Notes: generated by a model not told the origin, from the sequence alone. A DNA stretch of 64,000 nt from Roseateles amylovorans (GCF_025398155.2 NZ_CP104562.2:3410001-3474000), one strand, 5' to 3'. Positions 19,701-27,162 are shown, numbered from the stretch's first letter. Numbers and translations are program-made.

Positions 19701-21558
19701 CGCCGCCGATGACGAAACGGCCGTTGTCATGGATCGCCAACGCGTCGAGACTGCCGTCCAGCCAGCCCTGCCGTGCAGCGGATCGCTGGATCTTGCCGCT
19801 GGAGGTCTTCGGCAGGCCGCCGGGATGAAGAAGGACCGTCAGCCGAGGAGCCTGTCCGCAGTGTTCACCGACCGCCGCCGCGATCCGGGCCACCAGGTTG
19901 CTGGGCGACATCGACTGCTGCGCTGCGCGCGAGACTTCGGCGGCGATACCGATCGCATCGCCGTCCGCGCCCGGTACCGCAAAGGCGGCCACACGGCCCT
20001 GACGGGCGAGTTCCGGCTCGCGCTCAATCGCGGCCTCGATGTCCTGCGGATACAGGTTGTGGCCTCGCAGGATGATCAGGTCCTTGAGTCGGCCGGTCAC
20101 GTGCAATTCACCGTCGAGCAGGAAACCAAGATCGCCGGTCCGCAGCCAGCGCTCAGGCGCCAGTTCCAGAAAGGTCTGCGCGCTGGCGTCGGGCTGTCCC
20201 CAATAACCACGCGTCACACTGGGTCCACGCACCTGGATCTCCCCAATGCAGGCATCGGGGAGCCCCGACCCGTTGGCCGGATCGACGATGCGCAACCCAT
20301 GCTCAGGCGCCGGACGGCCGCAGCGGACCAGCCGTGTCCATGTCGCTGGCGTCTCTTGCGGCGCCAGCGACGCGTGGGACGCCTGCGGTGGAGGGTCGCC
20401 AGCATCGATGGCCACGGCCTTGCCTCGAGCCAGTGCCTCGCTCGAGAAGCGGCGCGTCACGTCGCCGTTCGCGCGCTGTCCGCCGGTGACGAACAAGGTG
20501 GCTTCGGCCAGGCCGTAGCTGGGATAGATCGCGCCCGCGGCAAAACCCAGCGGCGCGAAAGCGGCCTGAAATTCGGTGACCGTGTCGGGCCGTACCGGTT
20601 CGGCACCGGACAGTGCAATGCGCCAGGGGCGCAGGTCCCAGTCCGGCCCATCGGCGCGGTTCGGACCCGCCTGTCGCGCGCCGCGCCGCAGGCGCTCGGC
20701 ACAGAGCCGGTAGGCAAAGTCCGGTCCGGCCGTGATGGTGCCGCGATAGCGGTGCATCGCCTCGATCCAACGCATCGGCCGGGCCAGGAAGCTGGCCGTC
20801 GTCATCAGGACCAGGGTGCCTCCGGTGAAGAGGGGCTGCAGCAATCCGCCGATCAGGCCCATGTCGTGAAACGGCGGCAGCCAGGAGACGTAAACATCCC
20901 GGGCCGTGGTCTTCAGTGCCGCCTGGATGGCCCGTTCGTTGGCCAGCAGGTTGGCGTGGCTGACCATCACGCCCTTGGGCGCGGCGGTGGACCCGGAGGT
21001 GTATTGAAGGAATGCGATGTCACCGGGGGCGGCCTGGCACGTGGGGGCCGCCGGCCGCAGCTCGGGGTCGAGTGCATCCACCGCCATCCCGACCAGGTTG
21101 CCAAAGACGTTGCTGTCGATGTCCTCGCGTGTGCCGATCACATGGGCAGCGCCGGCGTCGCGCGCGACCGCGAGGAATCGTTCGAGATGTTGAGGCCGGG
21201 CACTTTGGGGCAGTGGCACCGGCACCGCGATGAGGCCCGCGTACAGGCAGCCCAGGAATGCGACGAGATAGTCGGGCGTGCCGTCCAGCGCGATCAGTAC
21301 CCGTGCGCCCGGTGCGAGGCCCTGCCCGTCCAGCGCCGCGGCCATCGCCAGGCTGCGGGCTCTCAATTGCCCATAGGACAGGCGATGGTCTTCATCGGCA
21401 TCCTCATCCGCACGGCCCTGCGACCGGGTGGTTCTGAGGGCAATCACCGCGATCGCATTCGGTTGCGCGACCGCCATCCGATCGACATGCTCGATGAAGG
21501 TCAGCGGCGTGGTGTCGGACACGGGCAAAGACGAAGGCATCATCATCGCGGCAGGCAT
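16765..21558 (-). CDS. NRPS loading protein: fatty acyl-AMP ligase-T-C-Asp beta-hydroxylase
   Basis: A 1,597-residue fusion that starts the lipopeptide. The fatty acyl-AMP ligase (FAAL) occupies about residues 15-570 (YTSGSTAAPKG near 188, FHDMGL near 233, RTGDLGF) and should load a fatty acid onto the T domain (GGNSL near 683). The C domain (about 750-1180, intact HHLVFDG near 893) would join the acyl chain to the first Asp held on the next protein. The C-terminal 320 residues are a TauD/SyrP-like Fe(II)/2-oxoglutarate oxygenase: HNE near 1375, a distal His near 1567 and an Arg soon after give the metal and co-substrate ligands. This should make beta-hydroxyaspartate, an iron ligand. The ATG at 21558 has AAAGAAG upstream; a GTG at 21582 is an alternative. 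An internal ATG with a good ribosome-binding site precedes the hydroxylase part. Confidence 0.93.
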   Translation of the reverse strand: MPAAMMMPSSLPVSDTTPLTFIEHVDRMAVAQPNAIAVIALRTTRSQGRADEDADEDHRLSYGQLRARSLAMAAALDGQGLAPGARVLIALDGTPDYLVAFLGCLYAGLIAVPVPLPQSARPQHLERFLAVARDAGAAHVIGTREDIDSNVFGNLVGMAVDALDPELRPAAPTCQAAPGDIAFLQYTSGSTAAPKGVMVSHANLLANERAIQAALKTTARDVYVSWLPPFHDMGLIGGLLQPLFTGGTLVLMTTASFLARPMRWIEAMHRYRGTITAGPDFAYRLCAERLRRGARQAGPNRADGPDWDLRPWRIALSGAEPVRPDTVTEFQAAFAPLGFAAGAIYPSYGLAEATLFVTGGQRANGDVTRRFSSEALARGKAVAIDAGDPPPQASHASLAPQETPATWTRLVRCGRPAPEHGLRIVDPANGSGLPDACIGEIQVRGPSVTRGYWGQPDASAQTFLELAPERWLRTGDLGFLLDGELHVTGRLKDLIILRGHNLYPQDIEAAIEREPELARQGRVAAFAVPGADGDAIGIAAEVSRAAQQSMSPSNLVARIAAAVGEHCGQAPRLTVLLHPGGLPKTSSGKIQRSAARQGWLDGSLDALAIHDNGRFVIGGDTQDQRDGESVREPSSAPPVDGQTSELKKTEQDLAVLWREVIKFHGTSAGLDVSGPTSDTHFFAVGGNSLTAVALASRVSARWEIVLTLRDLFEAPTLGELAARIAQRRAGRLPGSWAERPRAPMAARRPGEPASLVLSPVQQRLWMVERMTPRLQREAHPAYNMTAAVHLDGPLNITALRSALGALLDRHDVLRSVYPQDDDGQPVAQVRRSVTLDLAVKDLTKLPAPQHRDAIDQALAALEGQAFDLEADLLLRASMLALEAQRHVLLLCVHHLVFDGWSLAVFARDLAAAYTAFLRSEDASLASADRACPDWPPLPMQYADYAAWQQRELEAARPALSAFWRETLRDAPTLSTLPPDRPRPAVASMAGDTVTVSIDPMLASAIGQLARSQGCTPFLVMLAAFLALMHQRCGQDDLVVGTDVAGRDRPEFEPLIGFFVNVLPLRSRRVPPTVESARQERLADWLARVRDLSLAAFEHAAMPFDQIVEAAAVPRTRRHGPLVQTLFVVQNTPDVTLHLPGLAARLEARPAAGAKFDLAVFVTETGGQHRADWVFSTALYDRETVQAVARDWQQLLGLAAARPQAALSALLDGLPPFPARHASAARLPTPSILPEPTMTSLSSSTPDKLGKLAKLAAIRAPGDRTHSTASTFTSAVRLSTLAADRPFPLIVEAMAPDLDAVAWARAHRELIERSLLTHAGLLLRNFGLRTPQEFESFAEAIEPELFGGYGDLPKKEGGRNTYRSTPYPERQMILFHNESAHLARWPRKQWFFCEQPSPVGGATPIVDGREMLRRLPKSIVEEFERKGLLYIRTFTPRLDVSWQDFFKTTVHAEVEAGLTQAGTRFRWLDAATLQTRHQCPAVIRHPLTGERVFFNQVQLHHLSCLEPEVRADLQALVGLDRMPRHVTFGDGSEIPDEVMAVVGATYEACAVRLAWRQGDIIMLDNMLAAHARDPYEGPRKIVVAMGAMFDRAALVGEA
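17848..17860 (-). promoter_or_regulatory. Possible internal translation start before the hydroxylase domain
   Basis: Within the loading NRPS gene, GGAG (17860-17857) lies 6 nt before an in-frame ATG (17850-17848) at the junction between the C domain and the oxygenase. If used, it would make a free hydroxylase of 361 residues. It could also be a relic of a once separate gene. Confidence 0.4.
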
Positions 21559-21634
21559 GTCGCGCTTCTTTCGTTGGGACACAGGGGACGACCAGCCCCC
21601 CAGGGCACAGGGGCGTCGGTCGGGCGGGGGTCGC

Positions 21635-22423
21635 TCAGGCAGACGGGCTGAGCACCCGCCTGCTGGCGGTGGCGCTCATTTCCCGAGCGTCGAGAGGCTG
21701 GCGACCGTCGGAGGTGGGACTCTGTGCTGCAAGGTGGCGGGCAAGCGCGGCGAGTGCCGCGGCCTCCTGCTGCCGAATGAAGAAATGGCCGCCGTCAAAC
21801 CAATCCAGCGTGAGCGGCAGGTCAGATTCGAGACCCCAGGCGGCCAGTCGGTCGGGCGCGATGTCGTCCTGGCGGCCGGCGAACACATGGATCGGCAGCG
21901 GCAGCGGTGGCCGCGGCACGTGGCGGAAGCTGTCACAGACACGGTAGTCCGCCGCGAGCACGTCGAGGGTCATGCGCAGCAGTTCCGGATGCTCGAAGAG
22001 CTCCTCCGGCGTGCCGCCCTGTCGCCGCAGGTCGGCGGCCAGGCTGGCGTCATCGCTGAGCGCCGCCCGCAGCCGGGTGACGTCGCGTCGCGACGGTGCC
22101 GCACTCCCCGAAGCCACGATGGCCACCGGCAAGCGCTGGTCATTCGCCTGCAGATGTCTTGCCATGCCGTGCGCCAGCAACGCCCCCATGCTGTGGCCGA
22201 AAAAGGCGAACGCTGGCGCGGTCTGCATCGCATTCGCCAGCTCTTCGCAGAGCTGGGCGACCAGGACCTCGAAGTCTTCGACGACGCGTTCACCCAGACG
22301 GCTTCCCCGGCCCGGCAACTCCACCGGCAGCAGCTCAATGCCGTGCGGCAGCAAGCGCCGCCAGCGCAGGTACATCGTGGCGCTCGCACCCGCACAGGGC
22401 AGACAGAGCAGCGTGATGGTCAT
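21635..22423 (-). CDS. Type II thioesterase of the NRPS cluster
   Basis: A 262-residue alpha/beta hydrolase of the GrsT/RifR family. The nucleophile motif GHSMG is near residue 75, an Asp lies in the AGRQDD segment, and GGHFF near the C-terminus supplies the catalytic His. Such enzymes act in the cytoplasm and remove wrongly primed or stalled acyl groups from carrier domains. GGAGG sits about 9 nt before the ATG. The gene lies between the MbtH-like gene (15 nt away) and the loading synthetase, clearly in the same transcription unit. Not a chain-release domain. Confidence 0.93.
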   Translation of the reverse strand: MTITLLCLPCAGASATMYLRWRRLLPHGIELLPVELPGRGSRLGERVVEDFEVLVAQLCEELANAMQTAPAFAFFGHSMGALLAHGMARHLQANDQRLPVAIVASGSAAPSRRDVTRLRAALSDDASLAADLRRQGGTPEELFEHPELLRMTLDVLAADYRVCDSFRHVPRPPLPLPIHVFAGRQDDIAPDRLAAWGLESDLPLTLDWFDGGHFFIRQQEAAALAALARHLAAQSPTSDGRQPLDAREMSATASRRVLSPSA

Positions 22424-22438
22424 CGCGCGGTCCTCCGC

Positions 22439-22723
22439 TCAGGGGGCGGTGTGGGAGGGGGCTGACGGCGATGGGGCGGGCTGCTGCTCCGGCTGTGCGG
22501 GCTGCGGCTGCTGCGCCATCCAGTCGCGCAGCGACTTCGGACGCATGTCGGTCCAGGTGCGATCGACGAAGTCAAGCACCGTCTTCTTGTCGCCGCGGAT
22601 GTCGGGGACCACCGACCATCCGCCGGGCACGGCTTTCCAGTGGGGCCAGATCGAATACTGGTCCTCATGGTTGACGAGAACGATGAAGGTGTCGTCTTCG
22701 CGATCGAAGCAGCTGGTGGACAT
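22439..22723 (-). CDS. MbtH-like NRPS accessory protein
   Basis: A 94-residue protein with the full family signature: NHEDQYSIWP, then PGGW, then WTDMRPKSL. MbtH proteins bind adenylation domains and are needed for their solubility or activity. The last 25 residues are a Pro/Gln/Ala/Ser-rich tail beyond the usual family length of about 70. It is the first gene of the biosynthetic run after the sigma factor and the FecR-like gene, with a 225-bp gap upstream that may hold the promoter of the NRPS operon. I found no convincing ECF -35/-10 pair there by eye. Confidence 0.95.
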   Translation of the reverse strand: MSTSCFDREDDTFIVLVNHEDQYSIWPHWKAVPGGWSVVPDIRGDKKTVLDFVDRTWTDMRPKSLRDWMAQQPQPAQPEQQPAPSPSAPSHTAP

Positions 22724-22948
22724 GAGAACGCCTCTTGCAGGATGGGAATGGGGGCTGTCGTGCTGGCGTGACCAGCGCGAAACCCTGTCCTGTCATGACG
22801 TTTCAGCGAGGCAGATGTTCACGCGGAGCGGCTGTGCCCTCCCTGCCGGCGGGGGACATGCGATCCCCTCGGGCGCGCGCGGCCGAGCGGCCGGTCGGAT
22901 CATGCAGGTTCGATCAGGCCGGTTCGCTCAGGCGGGAAACGCCCTGCG

Positions 22949-23167
22949 TCAGCCGGAGCGATCGGGATCCTGGGTTCTCGCGGGGATGTTCCCGGCGAGT
23001 GACCAAAGGTGATGGGCCTGACGATAGGCCCGTTCGTGCGCAGGATGCTCGGCACGCCAGTGCGCCAGCGCCATTCGGTCATTGGCGTCGAAGGCGGTTC
23101 GATCGAACTCGCGTTGCACCCAGGTCCAGGCGGCTGCCCAGACTGGATCGTCCTGCTCGTGTGTCAT
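22949..23167 (-). CDS. Small FecR N-terminal-domain-like protein (DUF4880-like)
   Basis: A 72-residue acidic protein. The pattern DPVWAAAWTWVQREFD...ALAHWRAEHPAHERAYRQAHHLW matches the cytoplasmic N-terminal domain of FecR-type sigma regulators, with the typical HWRAxxPxHxxAYxxA stretch. There is no transmembrane helix and no periplasmic part, so it cannot take a signal from a TonB-dependent receptor as FecR does. It lies 99 nt downstream of the ECF sigma gene on the same strand, where fecR normally sits. It may be a soluble sigma modulator or a remnant. The start at 23167 is the first ATG that keeps the domain intact; longer in-frame versions look non-coding. Confidence 0.7.
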   Translation of the reverse strand: MTHEQDDPVWAAAWTWVQREFDRTAFDANDRMALAHWRAEHPAHERAYRQAHHLWSLAGNIPARTQDPDRSG

Positions 23168-23266
23168 GGTGGGTTGGCGGCGGCGTGACCCGACTGTCAA
23201 TACAACGGGCCCCGATCGGCCCCAGCGCGCCAGCTTACCGCAGCGGCGGAGCGCCGCCACCCCCAT

Positions 23267-23791
23267 TCAGTCGTCGGTGAGCAGATGCCGGCAACCGGCA
23301 ATGGCACGGGCGGCGTCGGCAATCCAGGCATTCACCAGTCCGAGTGCACATCCCATTCGCTCGGCGATTTCGCGCTGGGTCAGTCCTTCGAGTCGATAGA
23401 GCTCGAAGGCGCGCCGCGTCTGCGGCGGGACCGACTGCAAGGCACGGTCAATCGAGCAGATCACCTGCTTGTCGCGCATCGAGTGCTCCGGGGACACCGA
23501 GTCAGGAACGTCCAAGGCATCGGCCTCCACATCAAAGCAGCGGTAGGTCGCTTCCACACTGTGCTTTCGGCAGTGGTCCAGCGCCATGTTGCGAACCACC
23601 CGGGTGCAATAACCCAGCGGCCGGTCGGCTTGTCGAGGGCATTCCCCGTGAGCCAGCTTCAGATAGGCGTCCTGCAAGACGTCGTCGGCCTGCTCGGGCG
23701 TGCGGACGATGCCCTGGGCAATGCGTCGAAGGCGGGCGCGGTTCTCAATGAAGACCCGGGTGAGCCCGGGCTCCTGTTGCTCGGTGGTCAT
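23267..23791 (-). CDS. ECF sigma factor, FecI/PvdS/OrbS-like
   Basis: A 174-residue RNA polymerase sigma-70 family protein. Region 2 is seen as ADDVLQDAYLKL and region 4 as LTQREIAERMGC followed by the recognition helix. No other domain is present. ECF sigmas of this kind switch on siderophore synthesis and uptake when iron is low. The ATG at 23791 has AGGGAGA upstream; a longer upstream extension would run into the Fur-like box. Neighbours support the role: Fur-like site upstream, FecR-like protein and the NRPS genes downstream on the same strand. Likely iron-repressed through Fur and then driving the NRPS operon. Confidence 0.92.
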   Translation of the reverse strand: MTTEQQEPGLTRVFIENRARLRRIAQGIVRTPEQADDVLQDAYLKLAHGECPRQADRPLGYCTRVVRNMALDHCRKHSVEATYRCFDVEADALDVPDSVSPEHSMRDKQVICSIDRALQSVPPQTRRAFELYRLEGLTQREIAERMGCALGLVNAWIADAARAIAGCRHLLTDD

Positions 23792-23824
23792 GACAGTGCG
23801 TCTCCCTGGTGACTTCGAGGTCAC

Positions 23825-23843
23825 GTAGATGATAATAATTCTC
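23825..23843. promoter_or_regulatory. Fur-like box between sigma factor and PPTase genes
   Basis: Read on the minus strand, GAGAATTATTATCATCTAC matches the classical 19-bp Fur consensus (GATAATGATAATCATTATC) at 13 of 19 positions by hand. It lies in the divergent region, 34 bp upstream of the sigma start and 65 bp upstream of the chosen PPTase start, so it could repress both when iron is plentiful. Confidence 0.65.
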
Positions 23844-23907
23844 AACAATGTACAACGCACCTGCCAACTTGTCGCCATTTCCGCTTATCCGTCCGCAATG
23901 CAGGGAC

Positions 23908-24726
23908 ATGACATCGCCGCTGAGTCCGGGCGCCTCTGTGCGCGACCTGTTCCAGTCGCAGGCTCCGGACCGGCTGGCCGCGATTGAGCGCTTCATCACG
24001 CCGGCGCCGCATGCACGGCCACCCGCTGCGATCGGGCGCGGACTGGATCTTCAGCATCTGGACCATTGCACTCAGGGCCTCGTCCTGAAAGGACTGCCGG
24101 TGTCGATTCAACGCGCCAGCCGGGCACGTCAGCTCACGTTCGTAGGCGGCCGGCTGTGCGCAGAGACAGCCATGCGGGACGCGGTCGGCCGGTGCGAGCC
24201 GATTGCCATCGGCGAAGGTGGGGCCCCGCGGTGGCCAGTGGGCGTGACCGGCTCGATCGCGCACACGGGTGATGGGGCGTGGGCCGTGGTGGGGCCGTTC
24301 TCGGGGGATCTTCACCTGGGTATCGACAGCGAGCGGATCGTCGATGAGGGCGGGATGCGCGACATCGTGGCGCTTTGCTGCACGCCCTGGGAACGGGAAA
24401 GGTGGTTCGATCCGATGAGCGCATTGCGGGCCACGCTCCTCTTCTCTGGCAAGGAATGCGTCTACAAAGCCATTCACCCTCAGGTGCAGCGGTTCGTGGA
24501 TTTCGACGAGGTGCAAATGACCGAGTGCGCCATGCCCCCCCCTGCCCCCCTCCCCCTGGAAGCAAGCACCACGCTCATCGCCGATTCAGCACATGCCGCT
24601 GGTTCGTCCTTTCGACTGAGCTTCGAGACAAAAGGCGACTTGGCCAGCCAGTTACGGAGCGTGCATGTCCAGGCACGAGTGATTGGCAGCCTGGTTCACT
24701 CCGCGGTGGTCCGCATCGAGACGTGA
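23908..24726 (+). CDS. 4'-phosphopantetheinyl transferase, EntD-like
   Basis: A 272-residue protein of the EntD/Sfp superfamily. Visible motifs are the GSIAHT segment, the Mg-binding LGIDSER and FSGKECVYKA, in the right order. It transfers phosphopantetheine from CoA to the conserved Ser of carrier domains, so it should activate all T domains of the neighbouring synthetases. It is divergent from the sigma factor and shares the Fur-like site. The start at 23908 is chosen because the alternative ATG at 23848 lies almost on the Fur-like box; neither has an ideal ribosome-binding site. The C-terminal 60 residues are less typical and Pro-rich at one point. Confidence 0.92.
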   Translation: MTSPLSPGASVRDLFQSQAPDRLAAIERFITPAPHARPPAAIGRGLDLQHLDHCTQGLVLKGLPVSIQRASRARQLTFVGGRLCAETAMRDAVGRCEPIAIGEGGAPRWPVGVTGSIAHTGDGAWAVVGPFSGDLHLGIDSERIVDEGGMRDIVALCCTPWERERWFDPMSALRATLLFSGKECVYKAIHPQVQRFVDFDEVQMTECAMPPPAPLPLEASTTLIADSAHAAGSSFRLSFETKGDLASQLRSVHVQARVIGSLVHSAVVRIET

Positions 24727-24745
24727 GCAGGTCGCCATGGAACTC

Positions 24746-24800
24746 GTCATGGACGTCGTCATGGACGTCGTAATGGATGTCGTCATGGATGTCGTAATGG
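24746..24800. repeat. 12-bp tandem repeat, about 4.6 copies
   Basis: Units of GTCATGGACGTC / GTAATGGATGTC alternate immediately after the PPTase stop. The array lies in the 238-bp gap before the DUF3325 gene. A 76-codon reading frame through it would read (MDVV)n but has no other protein-like features, so I treat it as non-coding. Confidence 0.85.
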
Positions 24801-24911
24801 GGACCGCAATGACGACAGCACTGAGGACAGCCACTGGGCCCGCAGTGAGAGCCAAGCGCGTGCCACTGCATTCAGGGAATTCCCGCGTCCAGTCGAGAAT
24901 TGCTCGCGTTT

Positions 24912-24930
24912 GAGAATTAATGTCATTTAC
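24912..24930. promoter_or_regulatory. Second Fur-like box, upstream of the PepSY operon
   Basis: GAGAATTAATGTCATTTAC matches the 19-bp Fur consensus at about 12 positions, and a second GAGAATT lies 17 bp upstream (24895-24901). It precedes the DUF3325-DUF3649-PepSY genes by 34 bp. Iron control would fit their proposed role in ferri-siderophore use. Weaker than the first site. Confidence 0.5.
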
Positions 24931-24964
24931 ACTGCGCCGGTATCAGATTCGCACGAGTCCGCTG

Positions 24965-25240
24965 ATGTCCTTGCTCTATGCCGCACTGGCCGCCCTGGCC
25001 GCCATGGCGTTCTTTCTGGGAAGCCGCCATCACCGGTTGCGCATGAGCGTCACGCCGGCGCGCTGGCGTTCAGCGGGATGGCTGCTGCTGCTGCTGGCTT
25101 GGGCCGCGGCATGGTGGTCGATCGGCTTTTGGAGTGGCGGTTTCGCCATGCTCACCGCCTTCATGCTGGTGGCCGTGGGCCTGCCCTACCTGCAGGCTTG
25201 GCGACGTGGTGGGGAAGGAGTTTCGAGCCATGTGGGGTAA
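24965..25240 (+). CDS. DUF3325-like small membrane protein
   Basis: A 91-residue protein with three predicted membrane helices (MSLLYAALAALA, then WLLLLLAWAAAWW, then a third hydrophobic stretch) and a central RHH/Arg-rich loop. Length and layout match the DUF3325 family as I know it. These proteins commonly accompany PepSY-type iron-regulated membrane proteins; their own function is not established. An upstream ATG at 24920 is in frame but falls inside the Fur-like box, so the start at 24965 is preferred. Its stop overlaps the next gene by 11 nt, indicating an operon. Confidence 0.7.
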   Translation: MSLLYAALAALAAMAFFLGSRHHRLRMSVTPARWRSAGWLLLLLAWAAAWWSIGFWSGGFAMLTAFMLVAVGLPYLQAWRRGGEGVSSHVG

Positions 25241-25502
25241 ATCGCTCGCCGCTGCGCTGCTGGGGCTGCCGTTGACTACCGCGGTCATCGGCCTGATCAC
25301 GCTGAGCTGGCCGGGCCGGCCGGAGGTCATCACCCTGCCGTGGCTGCTGCTGTCCTTCCCCCTTTGGATTTTGGTGATGTCCGCGGCTTTCAGTGCCCAA
25401 AGTGGACGACGTGCCTGGGCATGGATGGCTGGGCTCACCGCAGGGTCCTATGGGCTGCTGCACCTGCTCAAGTTGCTCGGCTGGGTCCAAGTCGCCGCCT
25501 GA
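25230..25502 (+). CDS. DUF3649-like small membrane protein
   Basis: A 90-residue protein starting MWGKSLAAALLG, with three hydrophobic segments that look membrane-spanning. It overlaps the preceding DUF3325-like gene and ends 5 nt before the PepSY gene. Position and size fit DUF3649, the usual partner in iron-regulated PepSY operons. The biochemical role is unknown; an accessory subunit of the reductase is a reasonable inference. Confidence 0.65.
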   Translation: MWGKSLAAALLGLPLTTAVIGLITLSWPGRPEVITLPWLLLSFPLWILVMSAAFSAQSGRRAWAWMAGLTAGSYGLLHLLKLLGWVQVAA

Positions 25503-25507
25503 ACAAA

Positions 25508-27058
25508 ATGAAGCTCAAATCCTCCACGCTGCGCAGCTTCATGGCGCTGCACACCTGGGTCGGCCTGGCCACTGGCTTGCTGCTGTTCATCGCCTTCTAC
25601 GCCGGTGCGATAACCGTCTTCACTCATGAACTGGACGGGTGGCGCCGGCCGTCTGGCGACGTCCATCAGGAGGACAAGCTCGCCAGGGCGCAGCGTCTGC
25701 TGGATCAGGTGCAGGCCGCCCATCCGCATTCGCACAACCTCAAGCTGCATCTCGAAGCCGCCGAGCCGGTGATGGATTGGTACAACGAGGACTATTCGGA
25801 GCACCGTCGCTATCGACTGGATGACTCCGGACAAGGCCTGACCCCGGCGGCAGCGCACGGCGGTTTCATTCATTTCATCTACCGGTTGCACTTCACCGCC
25901 GGTCTGCCCGCGCCATGGGGCACTCGGCTGTTCGGGCTGGCCTGTGTCCTGTATGGATTGGCGCTCGTGAGCGGTGTGGTGATTCATGCGCCGGTGCTGC
26001 TCAAGGACCTGTTTGCCTTGCGCGTCGGACACAACCTCAAGCGGCTGTGGCAGGACGCGCACAACGTCATCGGACTGCTGTCATTGCCGTTTCACGTGAT
26101 CTTTGCGTGGAGTGGTGCGGTGCTGGCCATTGGCTATCTGATGCTGGCGCCCTTCCAGATGTTGGTCTTCGAAGGCAAGCTGCTGAAGATCATCAAGCCC
26201 GACCTGCAGACGGCAGCGCATGTGGAAACGCAGCCGCAGGACCGTCCGCTGCTGCCGTTGACCGAGCTTCTGAAGCGCGGCCGAGATCAGGTGCCAGGCT
26301 TCCAACCGGCGGAAGTGACCTTCCACGATCCCGGGGATGCGAATGCGCAGGTCACGCTGTTCGGACTGGTCGACCAGCGCATGCTGAGCCGACGGGTCGC
26401 GGTCGCGCTGAATGGGGCGTCCGGCGAGGTTCAAGGCGTGGATCAGCCCAGCAGCTATTCACCGGGCAAGCGATTCCTGAACGGCCTGATATCGCTGCAT
26501 TACGGAAACTTTGGCGACGTCCTGCTGAAATGGATGTATTTCGTCCTTGGGCTGTCGGGCGCCTTCCTGTTCTATAGCGGCAATCTGCTCTACATCGAAT
26601 CACGCCGCAGGCGCCAGCAGACGGCACAGGCCTGGGGACCTCAACTGATGGCACGACTGACCCTGGGCGTTTGCCTGGGCTGTATTGCGGGCGTGTCGTC
26701 GCTGTTCATTTCCGGAGCAACCCTGCCGGAGCGCTGGGACCCCGCCGTCTATTGGGCGGTGTTCTTCTCGAGTCTGGCATGGGCCTTCCTTCGTCCACCC
26801 GCCCGCGGGGGACACGAGCTGCTGTGGCTCTGCGCCGTGCTGACCGGCGCGGTTCCGGCGGCGGCGTGGCTCGGTACTGGGGTGTCTCCTGTGGCCGCCT
26901 TGCTGGATGGGCACGCCCACCGAATCTGCGTCGATTTGGCAGCGCTGCTGCTGGCGGTGGCCTATGCCCGTCTGGCACAAGCGACGTTCCGCCGGGGTCT
27001 GAACGGGCAGCCTGACAGTGTCTGGGCATTGCCAGCCAAAGGCGTTGCTACGGCCTAG
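25508..27058 (+). CDS. PepSY-domain membrane protein, probable ferri-siderophore reductase (FoxB/PiuB family)
   Basis: A 516-residue inner-membrane protein. The first helix carries LHTWVGLATGLLLF, the classic PepSY-associated TM start, followed by a periplasmic PepSY-like region. Further helices follow around residues 135-170, 180-220 and 335-365, and a group of helices fills the C-terminal 120 residues. Conserved His residues in the helices may bind haem, as reported for FoxB-type reductases. Such proteins reduce iron in siderophores in the periplasm or at the inner membrane. It closes the DUF3325-DUF3649-PepSY operon behind a Fur-like site and next to the siderophore genes, so it probably handles the product made here. 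The start at 25508 follows the previous stop by 5 nt. Confidence 0.85.
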   Translation: MKLKSSTLRSFMALHTWVGLATGLLLFIAFYAGAITVFTHELDGWRRPSGDVHQEDKLARAQRLLDQVQAAHPHSHNLKLHLEAAEPVMDWYNEDYSEHRRYRLDDSGQGLTPAAAHGGFIHFIYRLHFTAGLPAPWGTRLFGLACVLYGLALVSGVVIHAPVLLKDLFALRVGHNLKRLWQDAHNVIGLLSLPFHVIFAWSGAVLAIGYLMLAPFQMLVFEGKLLKIIKPDLQTAAHVETQPQDRPLLPLTELLKRGRDQVPGFQPAEVTFHDPGDANAQVTLFGLVDQRMLSRRVAVALNGASGEVQGVDQPSSYSPGKRFLNGLISLHYGNFGDVLLKWMYFVLGLSGAFLFYSGNLLYIESRRRRQQTAQAWGPQLMARLTLGVCLGCIAGVSSLFISGATLPERWDPAVYWAVFFSSLAWAFLRPPARGGHELLWLCAVLTGAVPAAAWLGTGVSPVAALLDGHAHRICVDLAALLLAVAYARLAQATFRRGLNGQPDSVWALPAKGVATA

Positions 27059-27120
27059 GGCACGGCGCGTGACGTCACTGGTGACAGGGCAGCCTGTCGC
27101 AACAGACCAGATCCACGGTT

Positions 27121-27151
27121 GAAGGGTCCGACGTCGCGCCCCGGACCCTTC
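27121..27151. terminator. Hairpin between convergent genes, possible bidirectional terminator
   Basis: A perfect 10-bp inverted repeat, GAAGGGTCCG (27121-27130) with CGGACCCTTC (27142-27151) and an 11-nt loop. It sits in the 104-bp space where the PepSY operon and the iorAB genes converge. A U-run is missing on both sides, so intrinsic termination is plausible rather than certain. Confidence 0.55.
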
Positions 27152-27162
27152 TCTCGCTCACA

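Noticed and set aside
24683..24913. A 76-residue frame reading MDVVMDVVMDVV
   Set aside because: It overlaps the PPTase end, its only feature is the 12-bp DNA repeat, and no family or signal is recognisable.
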